From Gluconobacter cerevisiae (lineage in GTDB: Bacteria; Pseudomonadota; Alphaproteobacteria; Acetobacterales; Acetobacteraceae): a stretch of DNA of 64,000 bases. This document shows positions 1 to 8,187 of the stretch, piece by piece. Under the pieces are notes generated by a model. That model saw only the letters and a list, made by a program, of their open reading frames with translations. It was not told the DNA's origin and did not search any database. Numbering within the stretch: position 1 is the first letter of the stretch; each line of letters starts with the position of its first letter. The stretch spans positions 1-64,000 of the forward strand of contig NZ_JABCQO010000001.1 in the NCBI RefSeq assembly GCF_015244675.1, written 5' to 3'. The position numbers and the translations under genes are program-made.

Positions 1-324
1 AACGGACGATTAGGTGATGGACGTATCTATCAGTGGGAATTCGAAGGACCTGACGGTGAATTTTCGATACCAGTCCCGACCCAGTTTGTCATGAATGACC
101 GTCCCACGATGCTGGCCATGACATTGGCAGGCACCGGCCTTATGTATTGCGTCGAGCCGGTATTTGCCCCCTACCTAAAAAGCGGCGAGCTTCAGATTGT
201 ACTCGAAGAATGGGCCGCCCGGGGCGAAGGATATCAAATCTACTATTCCAGCCGGAGACAGGTCCCGCTGGGTTTGCGCCTGTTGATTGATCTGATTCGA
301 GAAGTTCGTCCGTTAGGTTTGTAA
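1..324 (+). CDS. LysR-family transcriptional regulator, C-terminal part (5' end outside window)
   Basis: The reading frame is open from base 1 and ends at a stop at 322-324, giving the last 107 residues. The visible part matches the end of a LysR substrate-binding domain: a stretch reading MLAMTLAGTGLMYCVEPVFA followed by YLKSGELQIVLEEW, then the usual IYYSSRRQVPLGLRLLID ending of these regulators. The helix-turn-helix lies upstream of the window, so target and effector cannot be judged. An ATG at 91 lies inside the domain and is unlikely to be the true start. Confidence 0.85.
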   Translation, partial: NGRLGDGRIYQWEFEGPDGEFSIPVPTQFVMNDRPTMLAMTLAGTGLMYCVEPVFAPYLKSGELQIVLEEWAARGEGYQIYYSSRRQVPLGLRLLIDLIREVRPLGL

Positions 325-355
325 TTTATCTGGAGATTCATATTTTTCTATTCCA

Positions 356-370
356 CCAGGCAGCGCCTGG
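356..370. terminator. Short hairpin between convergent genes
   Basis: CCAGGC and GCCTGG form a perfect 6-bp stem with a 3-nt loop in the 154-bp gap between the LysR stop and the stop of the DUF218 gene. There is no clean T tract on either side, so termination is only a suggestion from position. Confidence 0.3.
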
Positions 371-478
371 AGGAGAATCCATCCAGTTATCATTTTCAGA
401 ACCAGGAAACCAAAACATTCCTTTCTACTCTCTCAGCAAGTCCGCTTCAGTGCGCGAGAGAAGAGAGATGCATCTCCA

Positions 479-1282
479 TCATGTCAGGACGCGGTTCTTC
501 GTTGTTTCATGGTTTTTCAAAATCTCACGAACATGCTGATACATCATTTCAATTTCATCAGGAACGTCGACATGTGGAATGAAGCCTCGTCCACATGGGC
601 CGTAACCATTCTCATCGTCTCGCAACCGGGGGATTTCTCCCATGATCAGAGACAGAAATCGTTCTGGACTCCACAACCCGGAAGGTAGCTCTGAAGCATA
701 CGTCGTGATCCCGTCTTGTATTTGAAGACGAGGCACAAAGGTCGGACAGCTATAAAAAACCGCTTCGCAGGACGCTTCCTTCCAAGCCTTCTGGAAAGTC
801 ACAAAAGTTCGTAACTGCATGGCCGGATCTTGAAAAAGAATAATCGTCCGGGCTTTCTGCCCCAGTTCCGAAAGAAGCGCCTTCGTAAAGATCGCGTTCT
901 CACCACAGTTGGTAGAACGTGTTTCCAAAATCAGTTTTTCTTTCGGAAAGCCCCAGACCTGAGAAGCCAAAGCACCAAAAATCTCAGCTTCTGACCTGTT
1001 TTCCAGGCTTTCTTCTGGCAACAGGTTTTCTGCTCTGACGCTCTCCACAAGGAGAGTAGTCGAGTGTCCAATTCCACCGGAAAAAACCAAAGGACAGTTT
1101 GCTTCCAGTGCTGCCTTGCAAGCGGCATGAGCTGTTTCAAGAATGGCATTTCCAGCATGAATCACCAGATCCACTGGCGCACTGCCAGGCTGCGGCATGT
1201 CATCGAGAGCCAGAAATGCTGATATTGCATTGACGGCATCAATATCGCTCTGCGTTTTCAAGCAGGTATTGAATTCAGACAT
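479..1282 (-). CDS. DUF218 / YdcF-like protein
   Basis: A 267-residue cytoplasmic protein resembling E. coli YdcF (about 266 aa), a DUF218 protein of uncertain role. Visible landmarks are an early VDLVIHAGNAI strand, PLVFSGGIGHSTT, RSEAEIFGALA, ETRSTNCGENAIFTKALL and TIILFQDPAMQLRTFVTF, in the order seen in this family. I chose the ATG at 1282 (protein starts MSEFNTC) because GAGAAAAGAG lies upstream; an upstream ATG at 1324 would overlap the preceding gene. It follows the beta-lactamase gene by 29 bp on the same strand, so the two may be cotranscribed. No signal peptide is visible. Function is not known beyond the family. Confidence 0.8.
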   Translation of the reverse strand: MSEFNTCLKTQSDIDAVNAISAFLALDDMPQPGSAPVDLVIHAGNAILETAHAACKAALEANCPLVFSGGIGHSTTLLVESVRAENLLPEESLENRSEAEIFGALASQVWGFPKEKLILETRSTNCGENAIFTKALLSELGQKARTIILFQDPAMQLRTFVTFQKAWKEASCEAVFYSCPTFVPRLQIQDGITTYASELPSGLWSPERFLSLIMGEIPRLRDDENGYGPCGRGFIPHVDVPDEIEMMYQHVREILKNHETTKNRVLT

Positions 1283-1311
1283 CTGGGGCTCTTTTCTCGT
1301 CGAAGGCTGCA

Positions 1312-2178
1312 CTAAACACGACATAACGTCTCAACCGCAATACGCGCGATTCCAGAAAATGCTTCAAAAAGCTGCGTTTCATCAGGTTGTCCACCGCGTG
1401 TATAAACGCAGACAATGAGTGGTGTTCCCTGTCTTGACCACGCGACGGCGATATCTCCGACGGCATCCCGCCCGTTGTTGCCAGTTTTGTCACCGACAAC
1501 CCAGGTGGAAGGGAAACCTGCGCGCAATCTTTTACTGCCGGTGTGACAGTCTTTAATCCATCCTGTCAGCAAAGAGCAGGACTCTGCTGACAGAACATGA
1601 CCCAGCACCAGATGTTGCAGTATGGCCGCCATAGCCGCAGGAGTTGTTGTATTGCGCAAACCACCTGGGGGCGTTCTGTTCAGGACGGGTTCCCAATCAT
1701 CCAGGCGCGTTTCGTGCTCTCCGAGCGAGCGCCAGAACCGTGTCAGTGCAGCAGGACCGCCCACCCGTGCCAAAAGCATGTTGGCGCAGGCATTATCACT
1801 CCATTCCACAGCAGCCTGACACATGGCTTTGACGGATAGACCGCCTGCTTTGACGTTGGCTTTGGCCACCGGGGCATAGGCGTCTCCCAAATCTGACGCT
1901 GTATAGGGCACGAATGTTTCAAGGTTTTCTTTACCCTGATCCGCTCGGAGTAAGGTCAAAGCGGCGAGCGACGCCTTGAATGTGCTACACATGACGAACC
2001 GCTCGTTTTCTCGCCATGCCAGGCACTGTTTGGTTTTCAGATTCCGGGCATAAACCCCGATATGACCACCCGTTGCCTTTTCGTATTGCGACGTGATGGA
2101 TGCCATTCGCGTGGCGGCACATGCTGGCATTGCCAAGAGAACGGAACTTCCGACCAAGAATTTTCGCCTGAACATCAC
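1312..2178 (-). CDS. bla: Class A serine beta-lactamase
   Basis: Periplasmic hydrolase of beta-lactam antibiotics, 288 aa (usual length). All class A signatures are present: S65-T-F-K68 (nucleophile motif), S127-D-N129, E163 in WEPVLN (general base of the omega loop) and K231-T-G233. An N-terminal signal peptide (FRRKFLVGSSVLLAMPAC) precedes the mature enzyme. Cys64, just before the active Ser, is the position used for the Cys69-Cys238 disulfide of KPC/NMC-type carbapenemases, but the partner after KTG is absent (KTGNNG), so this is not predicted to be of that group. No AmpR-like regulator is adjacent. It appears intact; whether it gives clinical-type resistance cannot be told from sequence. 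Confidence 0.93.
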   Translation of the reverse strand: MMFRRKFLVGSSVLLAMPACAATRMASITSQYEKATGGHIGVYARNLKTKQCLAWRENERFVMCSTFKASLAALTLLRADQGKENLETFVPYTASDLGDAYAPVAKANVKAGGLSVKAMCQAAVEWSDNACANMLLARVGGPAALTRFWRSLGEHETRLDDWEPVLNRTPPGGLRNTTTPAAMAAILQHLVLGHVLSAESCSLLTGWIKDCHTGSKRLRAGFPSTWVVGDKTGNNGRDAVGDIAVAWSRQGTPLIVCVYTRGGQPDETQLFEAFSGIARIAVETLCRV

Positions 2179-2292
2179 TGGAATTTTATGCCCCTTATGT
2201 TGGCAGCCCGACCGATCAGTGCGGACAATTGCTGGCTGTTCCCAACTGAAGGTCCATTCTTCTCCACTTTATCTAAAGAGGTGAAAACGGTT

Positions 2293-3555
2293 TTACTGAG
2301 GCGAAGGCGTGAAGGGTGGATAAAGCCTGCGGACAACCCACTCCATGGTCAGTCCCTGCACGACGATGGTAAACACCACAACGCCGTAGCAGACTGGTAA
2401 CAGCAGGTCCCGCAAGTCTCCGGGCGGCAATCCAAGCGCCAGAGAGACGGAGATCCCGCCACGCAGTCCGCCCCAGGTCAGGACACCGAGAACGCGGCCA
2501 CGTTCCCAGTTCCGAAGATGAACAGGGAGCGTTGAAAACAGCACGCTCAATGCCCGCACGACAATGGACAGCGGGATTACGACAAGCGTCGCCAGCATCG
2601 CAAACAGATGCGGCGAAATCTCAAGAATTTCGAAACCGATCAGCATGAACAGAAACACGTTCAGCACTTCGTCGATAAGGGTCCATGCCACGTCAAGCTC
2701 CTTGCGGGACGCTGCATCGAAAACGGAATGACTATAGCTTGTTCCAAAGCATAACCCCGCTACGACGACGGCAATCGCACCTGACATGCCGAGGTGATTG
2801 GCGATGCTGAAGGTTCCGGTTGCCAGAGCCAGCGAGGTCAGCAGGTCGATATGCGGGTCCCGCTGCCTCTTAAGCACATACAGCGCAATCCACCCGGTCA
2901 GTGCGCCTAGCAGACCGCCACCGATTGCCTCCCGACAGAGGCTTAGAACAATCTCCGAGACACCCACTCCCTGACTGTCTCCGGTCGCCAGCCCAATCGT
3001 GACGCCGAAAATGACAACGCCCACGCCGTCATTGAACAGACTTTCACCCGCGAAAACGGCTTGAAGTGGTCCCGGCAGGCCCAAGCGTTTCAACATTCCC
3101 ACGACCGAAACCGGGTCCGTGGGTGCGAGAATGGCACCGAGTACAATACACCATGTAAAGGGAACGGCGTGACCCAGCAGGGGAAAAACGGACCACGCTG
3201 CAACCGCCAGAAAAGCCACGGCCAGAACAGTCCCCAGAACCGAGAGCGTAGCCACGGAGGCAAGTTTTGCCCTTAGATGCCCGACATTGACCTGCATGGC
3301 TCCAGCAAACAGGAGGAGCGACAATGCCCCATTCAGAAGTGCCACAGGAAGATTGATAGCTCCCAATACAGATCGTGGAAGAGCCTGGAGGTCATAAGCC
3401 GGGATCAACGGGTTCAGAACCATGATCAGCAGGGAGGCCAGCAATGAAAAGACCAGCACGCCAATTGTCACAGGGACGCGAAGCGTGTGGTGATTGAGAA
3501 TGCTGAAAGCAGCTGAAAGACTCAGAAGCAGGGCGAGGAGGCTGATGGTGTCCAT
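2293..3555 (-). CDS. CPA1-family Na+/H+ antiporter (NhaP-like)
   Basis: Inner-membrane cation/proton antiporter of 420 aa with about 11-12 hydrophobic segments. Key CPA1 motifs are present: APTDPVSV (D147), ESLFNDGVGVV (N175-D176, the ion-binding ND pair of electroneutral antiporters) and the late LTWGGLRGGISVSLAL motif with its conserved Arg. The C-terminus is short, without the cytosolic regulatory domain of longer NhaP proteins. The start at 3555 has GGTGAGG upstream. It lies on the same strand as bla, 114 bp away, but nothing links the two functionally. Likely role is Na+ or K+/H+ exchange and pH homeostasis, fitting an acid-tolerant host. Confidence 0.88.
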   Translation of the reverse strand: MDTISLLALLLSLSAAFSILNHHTLRVPVTIGVLVFSLLASLLIMVLNPLIPAYDLQALPRSVLGAINLPVALLNGALSLLLFAGAMQVNVGHLRAKLASVATLSVLGTVLAVAFLAVAAWSVFPLLGHAVPFTWCIVLGAILAPTDPVSVVGMLKRLGLPGPLQAVFAGESLFNDGVGVVIFGVTIGLATGDSQGVGVSEIVLSLCREAIGGGLLGALTGWIALYVLKRQRDPHIDLLTSLALATGTFSIANHLGMSGAIAVVVAGLCFGTSYSHSVFDAASRKELDVAWTLIDEVLNVFLFMLIGFEILEISPHLFAMLATLVVIPLSIVVRALSVLFSTLPVHLRNWERGRVLGVLTWGGLRGGISVSLALGLPPGDLRDLLLPVCYGVVVFTIVVQGLTMEWVVRRLYPPFTPSPQ

Positions 3556-3757
3556 GCCTCACCGCTGGCGTCTTCCGCTTCCTGCGTCAAGAAAAACTGG
3601 AGACGCTCTGCTATTGGAAATAGCCTGACAGTGCCGAGAAGGCAGACGGAGTTTTCATCGCATTCCTGCCAAAAGTATGGACCATTCGGACGGTGTTTCG
3701 CGTTCAAAGCCTCTTTTGGTTATGCAACCACAACGCATACCAAACGACCCGACTGAC

Positions 3758-4501
3758 CTATTCTTTATTGCGGTGCCAGATCCGAGCGGCGACCTCATCC
3801 AGAATGACTGTCACATCGTCATGAAGCCGAATGGCCGTGGCACTGACAGCCTCGCTGATCGGACCGTTCAGCGCCTCGTCAACGATCGCCGCCTTGCCCT
3901 CACCAACAGCCACCAGCACAAGACGCCGCGCTTCAAGGATCGTCCCCACGCCCATCGTCAGAGCGCGTTCCGGCACACGCTCCGGATCATCGCCGAACAT
4001 GCCGCTGTTCTGACGTCGCGTTACGTCATCCAGATGGACAACCCGCGTCCGGCTGTCGAACGCGGAAGGCGGCTCGTTGAAACCGATATGCCCCGTTTCG
4101 CCAATGCCCAGAAGCTGCAACCCAAGCCCACCAGCCGTGCGAATGGCGGCCTCATAGCGCGCGCACTCAGCCTCCAGATCCACAGCAACACCATTCGGAA
4201 CATGCCCCTGCCCTGCGGGCATGTTCACATGCGAAAACAGATGCTCCTGCATGTAGTGGCTGTAAGAGTTCGGGTCCGTCGGCGGCAGACCAACATATTC
4301 GTCCAGATTGAACGATGTCGTGCCGGAAAAATCCAGCGTTCCCGCTTCATGCTGCTGCACCAGAAGCTGGTAAATATTCTCCATCGTGCGGCCCGTCGCC
4401 AGCCCCAGAACAGGCGCCTGAGACCCGCGGATTTCCTCCGCAATCATGTCTGCCGCGTGCTGAAACGCCTGACCGGATGTGTCCGCGACGATGATTTTCA
4501 T
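3758..4501 (-). CDS. nagB: Glucosamine-6-phosphate deaminase
   Basis: Converts glucosamine-6-phosphate to fructose-6-phosphate and ammonia, the last step of GlcNAc catabolism. 247 aa, close to the compact Gram-positive type and lacking the C-terminal tail of E. coli NagB (266 aa). The substrate loop SFNLDEYVGL and the catalytic loop GIGETGHIGFNEP are present. At the position of E. coli Asp141, before the catalytic Gly-His, this protein has Thr; other family members have Asn there, so activity is still likely. Its ATG overlaps the nagA stop by 4 bases (ATGA), so it is translationally coupled as the last gene of the operon. Confidence 0.92.
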   Translation of the reverse strand: MKIIVADTSGQAFQHAADMIAEEIRGSQAPVLGLATGRTMENIYQLLVQQHEAGTLDFSGTTSFNLDEYVGLPPTDPNSYSHYMQEHLFSHVNMPAGQGHVPNGVAVDLEAECARYEAAIRTAGGLGLQLLGIGETGHIGFNEPPSAFDSRTRVVHLDDVTRRQNSGMFGDDPERVPERALTMGVGTILEARRLVLVAVGEGKAAIVDEALNGPISEAVSATAIRLHDDVTVILDEVAARIWHRNKE

Positions 4502-5607
4502 ACCCTGCGCTCCCCGTTGACCCAGACTTCGCTGACCTGAAACCTGTCATCAAGAACCGTGAAATCCGCAAGAAGATCCGGCGCAATGGCCCCCCGGTCC
4601 TGTAATCCGAGATAAGCGGCGGCATTTGTACTGACAAGACGCGCTGCCTTCGGAAGCGACATCCTGGCATCAAGGGCATTCCGCAACGCCTGATCCAGCG
4701 TCAGAATGCTCCCCGCAAGCGTGCCATCCGGCAGCCGGACCACACCGTCGCGGATCATCACGTCCTGGCCGCCAAGCTGGCTCGGACCATCAGCCTCACC
4801 CGTACCCCGCATGGCGTCCGTCACGAACAAAAGCCGCTGCCCCATCATCCGCTCCGCCAGCCGGAAACTGGCGGGATGAACATGATGCGTATCGAAGATC
4901 ATCTCCCCATACGCCACATCACTGCACATCAGCGCCGTCACCGGACCGGGACGCCTCCCCTCAATCGCCGACATGGCATTGAACAGATGCGTCCCTCCGA
5001 CGGTTCCCCCCGCGGCACAGACCAGACAGATCGCCCGCTCGGCACCCTCAAAATCCGTGATGGTATGTCCCAGACTGACCCGGACACCCGCCTGCGCAAA
5101 GGCCTTCATGGCCGTCGGCGCGTGGTCCAGCTCGGGCGCGATCGTCACAACACGCACACACCCCGTCGCGACAGATTCCGCCACCCGCTCGGCGGTCGGC
5201 TCGATATTGAACGGCGGCTGGGCCCCCAGCTTGTGCGGGCTGACAAACGGCCCTTCCAGATGCGCGCCATAAACGCGCGGCCCACCCTCTACGCCCCGAT
5301 CACAAACTTCCGCCACCGCCCGCAACGCGTCCATAACCTCCGCCCAAGGCGCGGTGATCGTCGTCGGCAGGATCGTCGTGGTTCCGTGACCCAGATGAAA
5401 GCGCGAGAGCGTCTCAATGGCCGCAACCCCGTCCATCATATCGGCCCCACCGCCGCCATGGACATGACCGTCAATGAAGCCCGGCAGGATATAGCGCTCC
5501 GGCACTCCGGGCTGAGGCACGATCTCGCGGATATGACTGTCGAAATCCACCCGCCCCGAAACGATACGATCGCGCAGGACGATCCTGCCCTCAAGATGCG
5601 CCATCAT
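4498..5607 (-). CDS. nagA: N-acetylglucosamine-6-phosphate deacetylase
   Basis: Amidohydrolase-superfamily enzyme removing acetate from GlcNAc-6-phosphate. 369 aa, normal length. Motifs in order: PGFIDGHVHG (first metal His pair), HLEGPF (metal Glu), SLGHT and THLFNAM (metal His residues), and VTDAM with the catalytic Asp. A beta-sandwich N-terminal part begins with GRIVLRDRIVSG. The gene overlaps both neighbours by 4 bases, the permease stop at 5604-5607 and nagB at 4498-4501. This fixes both starts and shows a tight operon. Confidence 0.95.
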   Translation of the reverse strand: MMAHLEGRIVLRDRIVSGRVDFDSHIREIVPQPGVPERYILPGFIDGHVHGGGGADMMDGVAAIETLSRFHLGHGTTTILPTTITAPWAEVMDALRAVAEVCDRGVEGGPRVYGAHLEGPFVSPHKLGAQPPFNIEPTAERVAESVATGCVRVVTIAPELDHAPTAMKAFAQAGVRVSLGHTITDFEGAERAICLVCAAGGTVGGTHLFNAMSAIEGRRPGPVTALMCSDVAYGEMIFDTHHVHPASFRLAERMMGQRLLFVTDAMRGTGEADGPSQLGGQDVMIRDGVVRLPDGTLAGSILTLDQALRNALDARMSLPKAARLVSTNAAAYLGLQDRGAIAPDLLADFTVLDDRFQVSEVWVNGERRV

Positions 5608-6893
5608 GGCTCCTGATCCAGTGGTAAAAGCCCCGTCCGACCATAACGTCGGGCATATAGCAGCAATGCCAGATAAGACGGCAGAACCAGCAGCGCAAAC
5701 ATGCCCTGAAAGCCCACGAACGGCTTGAGAATGACGTAAATCTGCGGAATAATCGCCCCGCCACTATACGCCATGACCAACAGGGCAGATGCGAGCGGCG
5801 TCCACGCCCCGGCACCCCGAATGGCGATCGGGAAAATCGAGGGCATCAGCATGGCATTGGCCGCCCCCAGCAACGCCACGCACAGAACCGAAACATATCC
5901 CTGCGTCAGAAACGCCGCGACCGTCAGCCCCGCGCCCAGAAAACAGGCCAGTTCCATAAGCCGCTCCTGCGTCACGATCCGCGGCACGACCAGAAACCCG
6001 AGAATATATCCCCCCAGCATCCCGGCCAGCGTCAGAGACGTGAAAAAGCGCGTCTGGCTGAGCGGCAAACCAAAACCCTGCCCATAGGTTCCGATAGCGT
6101 CCCCGGCCATGACTTCCACGCCGACATACAGGAACATCACGACAATCCCGAACACCAGATGCGGCCGGAAAATACGCCGGCTCCCCTCCAGAGGCACCGG
6201 CAGCGCAGGCGCCTGCAAGTCCGGCAGCGGGCAGAGCGCCACGCCGATGGCCGTCAGCAGCAGAACAACAGCCATCGTCATATAAGGCGCGTAAATCGCC
6301 TGCACGAACCCCGACAGAAGCGCATTGCGCGCCACAGGGTCCGTCGTCTCCTGCGCCCGCTGGGACAGCGTTCCAATATCGCCCATCACCACAGTCGCCA
6401 GAACGATCGGGGCCAGAATCCCCGCGCATTTGTTGCACACGCCCATGATGGCAATGCGCTGCGACGCCCGTTCGGACGGCCCCAGCAGACTGACCAGCGG
6501 GTTAATCACCACCTGCATCAGCGACAGCCCGGCCCCCATCACCAGCAACCCGGTCAGGGCACCCCCATAAAGACGCATGGCAATGAACTGTCCGAACAGC
6601 GCCACGCCCGCCGCGCACAGTACGAGCGAAACCGCCAGTCCTCTGCGCAGACCCAGCTTCCGCGCCAGAAAAGACGCAGGCAGAGAGAACAGGAAATACG
6701 AAAAATAGAACACCATCGGCACGAGAAAGGCGCTCGTATCGCTCAGCTCGAACGCCACGCGCACGAACGAAATCAGCGGACCGTTCATCCAGGTCACAAA
6801 ACCCATGATGAAGAAAATGGCCGCCGCCACACTCAGCGGTGCCAGTCCATAATCCCCGGTCAGCCCCCTGCCGGACTGGACAGGCGCCGTCAC
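5604..6893 (-). CDS. nagP: FHS-family MFS sugar permease (NagP-like GlcNAc transporter)
   Basis: Inner-membrane sugar:H+ symporter of 429 aa with about 12 predicted helices. The opening FIMGFVTWMNGPLISFVR and later LSLMQVVINPLVSLLG and SRIAIMGVCNK-type segments are typical of the fucose/glucose-galactose (FHS) branch of MFS, to which the NagP GlcNAc permeases of Xanthomonas and Shewanella belong. Substrate is assigned from context: the gene is embedded with 4-base overlaps between a GlcNAc-type kinase and nagA. No PTS component is present, so sugar would enter unphosphorylated and be phosphorylated by the kinase next door. Confidence 0.87.
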   Translation of the reverse strand: MTAPVQSGRGLTGDYGLAPLSVAAAIFFIMGFVTWMNGPLISFVRVAFELSDTSAFLVPMVFYFSYFLFSLPASFLARKLGLRRGLAVSLVLCAAGVALFGQFIAMRLYGGALTGLLVMGAGLSLMQVVINPLVSLLGPSERASQRIAIMGVCNKCAGILAPIVLATVVMGDIGTLSQRAQETTDPVARNALLSGFVQAIYAPYMTMAVVLLLTAIGVALCPLPDLQAPALPVPLEGSRRIFRPHLVFGIVVMFLYVGVEVMAGDAIGTYGQGFGLPLSQTRFFTSLTLAGMLGGYILGFLVVPRIVTQERLMELACFLGAGLTVAAFLTQGYVSVLCVALLGAANAMLMPSIFPIAIRGAGAWTPLASALLVMAYSGGAIIPQIYVILKPFVGFQGMFALLVLPSYLALLLYARRYGRTGLLPLDQEP

Positions 6894-7906
6894 GACGTCA
6901 GCCCCGCATCACGCAGCGCGACAGAAACGCGCTCAATCCACGCATCATCCACGTCCCACCCTGCCAGACGCGCGGCATTGAGCAGTCCACCCCCAACCGG
7001 CGGAAGACGCGGCGGCACAGGCGCACCATGCCGAACAGCAACGCTTTCTCGAAGAAACCGGCTCTGGAACGTTCCTCCGGCATAACTCCATGACAGGGAC
7101 GTTTGAGAAAAATGGCGCTGGGCCGCTTCGATATGGGCACAGAGATGATCCGCCGCATCACACATCAGCCGCCGAGCCGGTTCCAGCCCGTCCTCAGCCA
7201 GATCCGAAACAACCCGCGCCAGAGCTGCAACACTGGCCCTCGGATGACGAAGCGTCCCATACCATTCCAGAAGCGCCATCCCACACGCCTCTTTTTCAGT
7301 CGCAAGCCCCATTGCGGTTGCAAACGGCGCGAAAAACGCATGATCCGTCTGATTGCGTCCATCCAGAAGCGTCGTCAGCAGCGCCAGCGCCTGACGCCCG
7401 ATCCAGAACCCACTGCCCTCGTCTCCAAACAATCCGCCCCAGCCACCAATCTTGACCTGACCGCCCCGACCATCCGTAGCCCATGCCACCGACCCAGTAC
7501 CCGACAGAACCAGAACCCCCGCCTCTCCCGCGAAAGCCCCGGTACAGGCCATCTCCACATCGCTGCTGATGCTGAAAGGCCCTGCAAAGGCGTTCCCCAC
7601 AACCTCGCTCTGTTCACGCCCCAAAACCCGCGTCTCCTCATACCCCGCAAGCCCCAGAGACAGCCCAGCCGTCGTGGCGGGAAGCTGCCCTATCAAGGAC
7701 TGCAACACGTCCTGCCAGTCAGTCTTGTCAAACGGATTGGACCCTTTCCCTCGAAGCACAGGCCCCAGAGATCCGTCCCTGTCCACAACAGCCAGAAGCG
7801 TCTTGGTCCCCCCGCCATCAATGGCGGCAATGCAGGGAAGCATCGGAGAGAACGCCCCGTCAGCGAACTGGTGACGGGACTGTAGGGTCGGGGGAGAGAC
7901 TGTCAT
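6890..7906 (-). CDS. nagK: BadF/BcrA-type sugar kinase, probable N-acetylglucosamine kinase
   Basis: 338 aa ASKHA-fold kinase of the BadF/BadG/BcrA/BcrD ATPase family, which includes GlcNAc kinases. The phosphate-1 motif AAIDGGGTKTLLAVVDRDG lies near residue 28, with VLSGTGSVAWA and GGWGGLFGDEGSGFWIGRQA further on, both typical of the family. It would phosphorylate GlcNAc imported by the next gene. First gene of the four-gene nag operon, overlapping the permease start by ATGA. The start is uncertain: neither the ATG at 7906 nor the one at 7843 (22 residues later, just before the ATPase fold) has a clear Shine-Dalgarno sequence. Confidence 0.85.
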   Translation of the reverse strand: MTVSPPTLQSRHQFADGAFSPMLPCIAAIDGGGTKTLLAVVDRDGSLGPVLRGKGSNPFDKTDWQDVLQSLIGQLPATTAGLSLGLAGYEETRVLGREQSEVVGNAFAGPFSISSDVEMACTGAFAGEAGVLVLSGTGSVAWATDGRGGQVKIGGWGGLFGDEGSGFWIGRQALALLTTLLDGRNQTDHAFFAPFATAMGLATEKEACGMALLEWYGTLRHPRASVAALARVVSDLAEDGLEPARRLMCDAADHLCAHIEAAQRHFSQTSLSWSYAGGTFQSRFLRESVAVRHGAPVPPRLPPVGGGLLNAARLAGWDVDDAWIERVSVALRDAGLTS

Positions 7907-8187
7907 GTTTTAACGTTTCGCTTAAGAAAACAAAGGCAGAGAAAAAAGACCCGTCACCATGGCGGAGGAATGGCCCCATATCCAGCGTCCCAATGTTTTT
8001 TACCGCTTTTCAGATCACCCTGACAGAGGGCTTTCAGCACCAGCCTCTTCTGATTTTCCGATCATTCCTCCCGCAACAGACCTTATGCTGATTGATATAG
8101 CATATTGCATATCATAACGCTGATGCTTTAAGTCTGACCCTGCCCCCTCATTCTTGGTGGCTGAACCCCACGCCTCAGGCCGCCCGT
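7907..8187. promoter_or_regulatory. Divergent promoter region, nag operon / TonB receptor, with operator-like dyad
   Basis: A 281-bp gap between divergent genes. It contains an imperfect dyad at 8093-8114 with arms TGATAT and ATATCA (16 of 22 positions symmetric). An 11-mer ATATCATAACG at 8109-8119 also occurs upstream of the paralogous TonB receptor at 27 kb. Nag and TonB genes are likely controlled from here; the LacI-family regulator at 40.6 kb is one candidate, by inference only. Confidence 0.4.
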
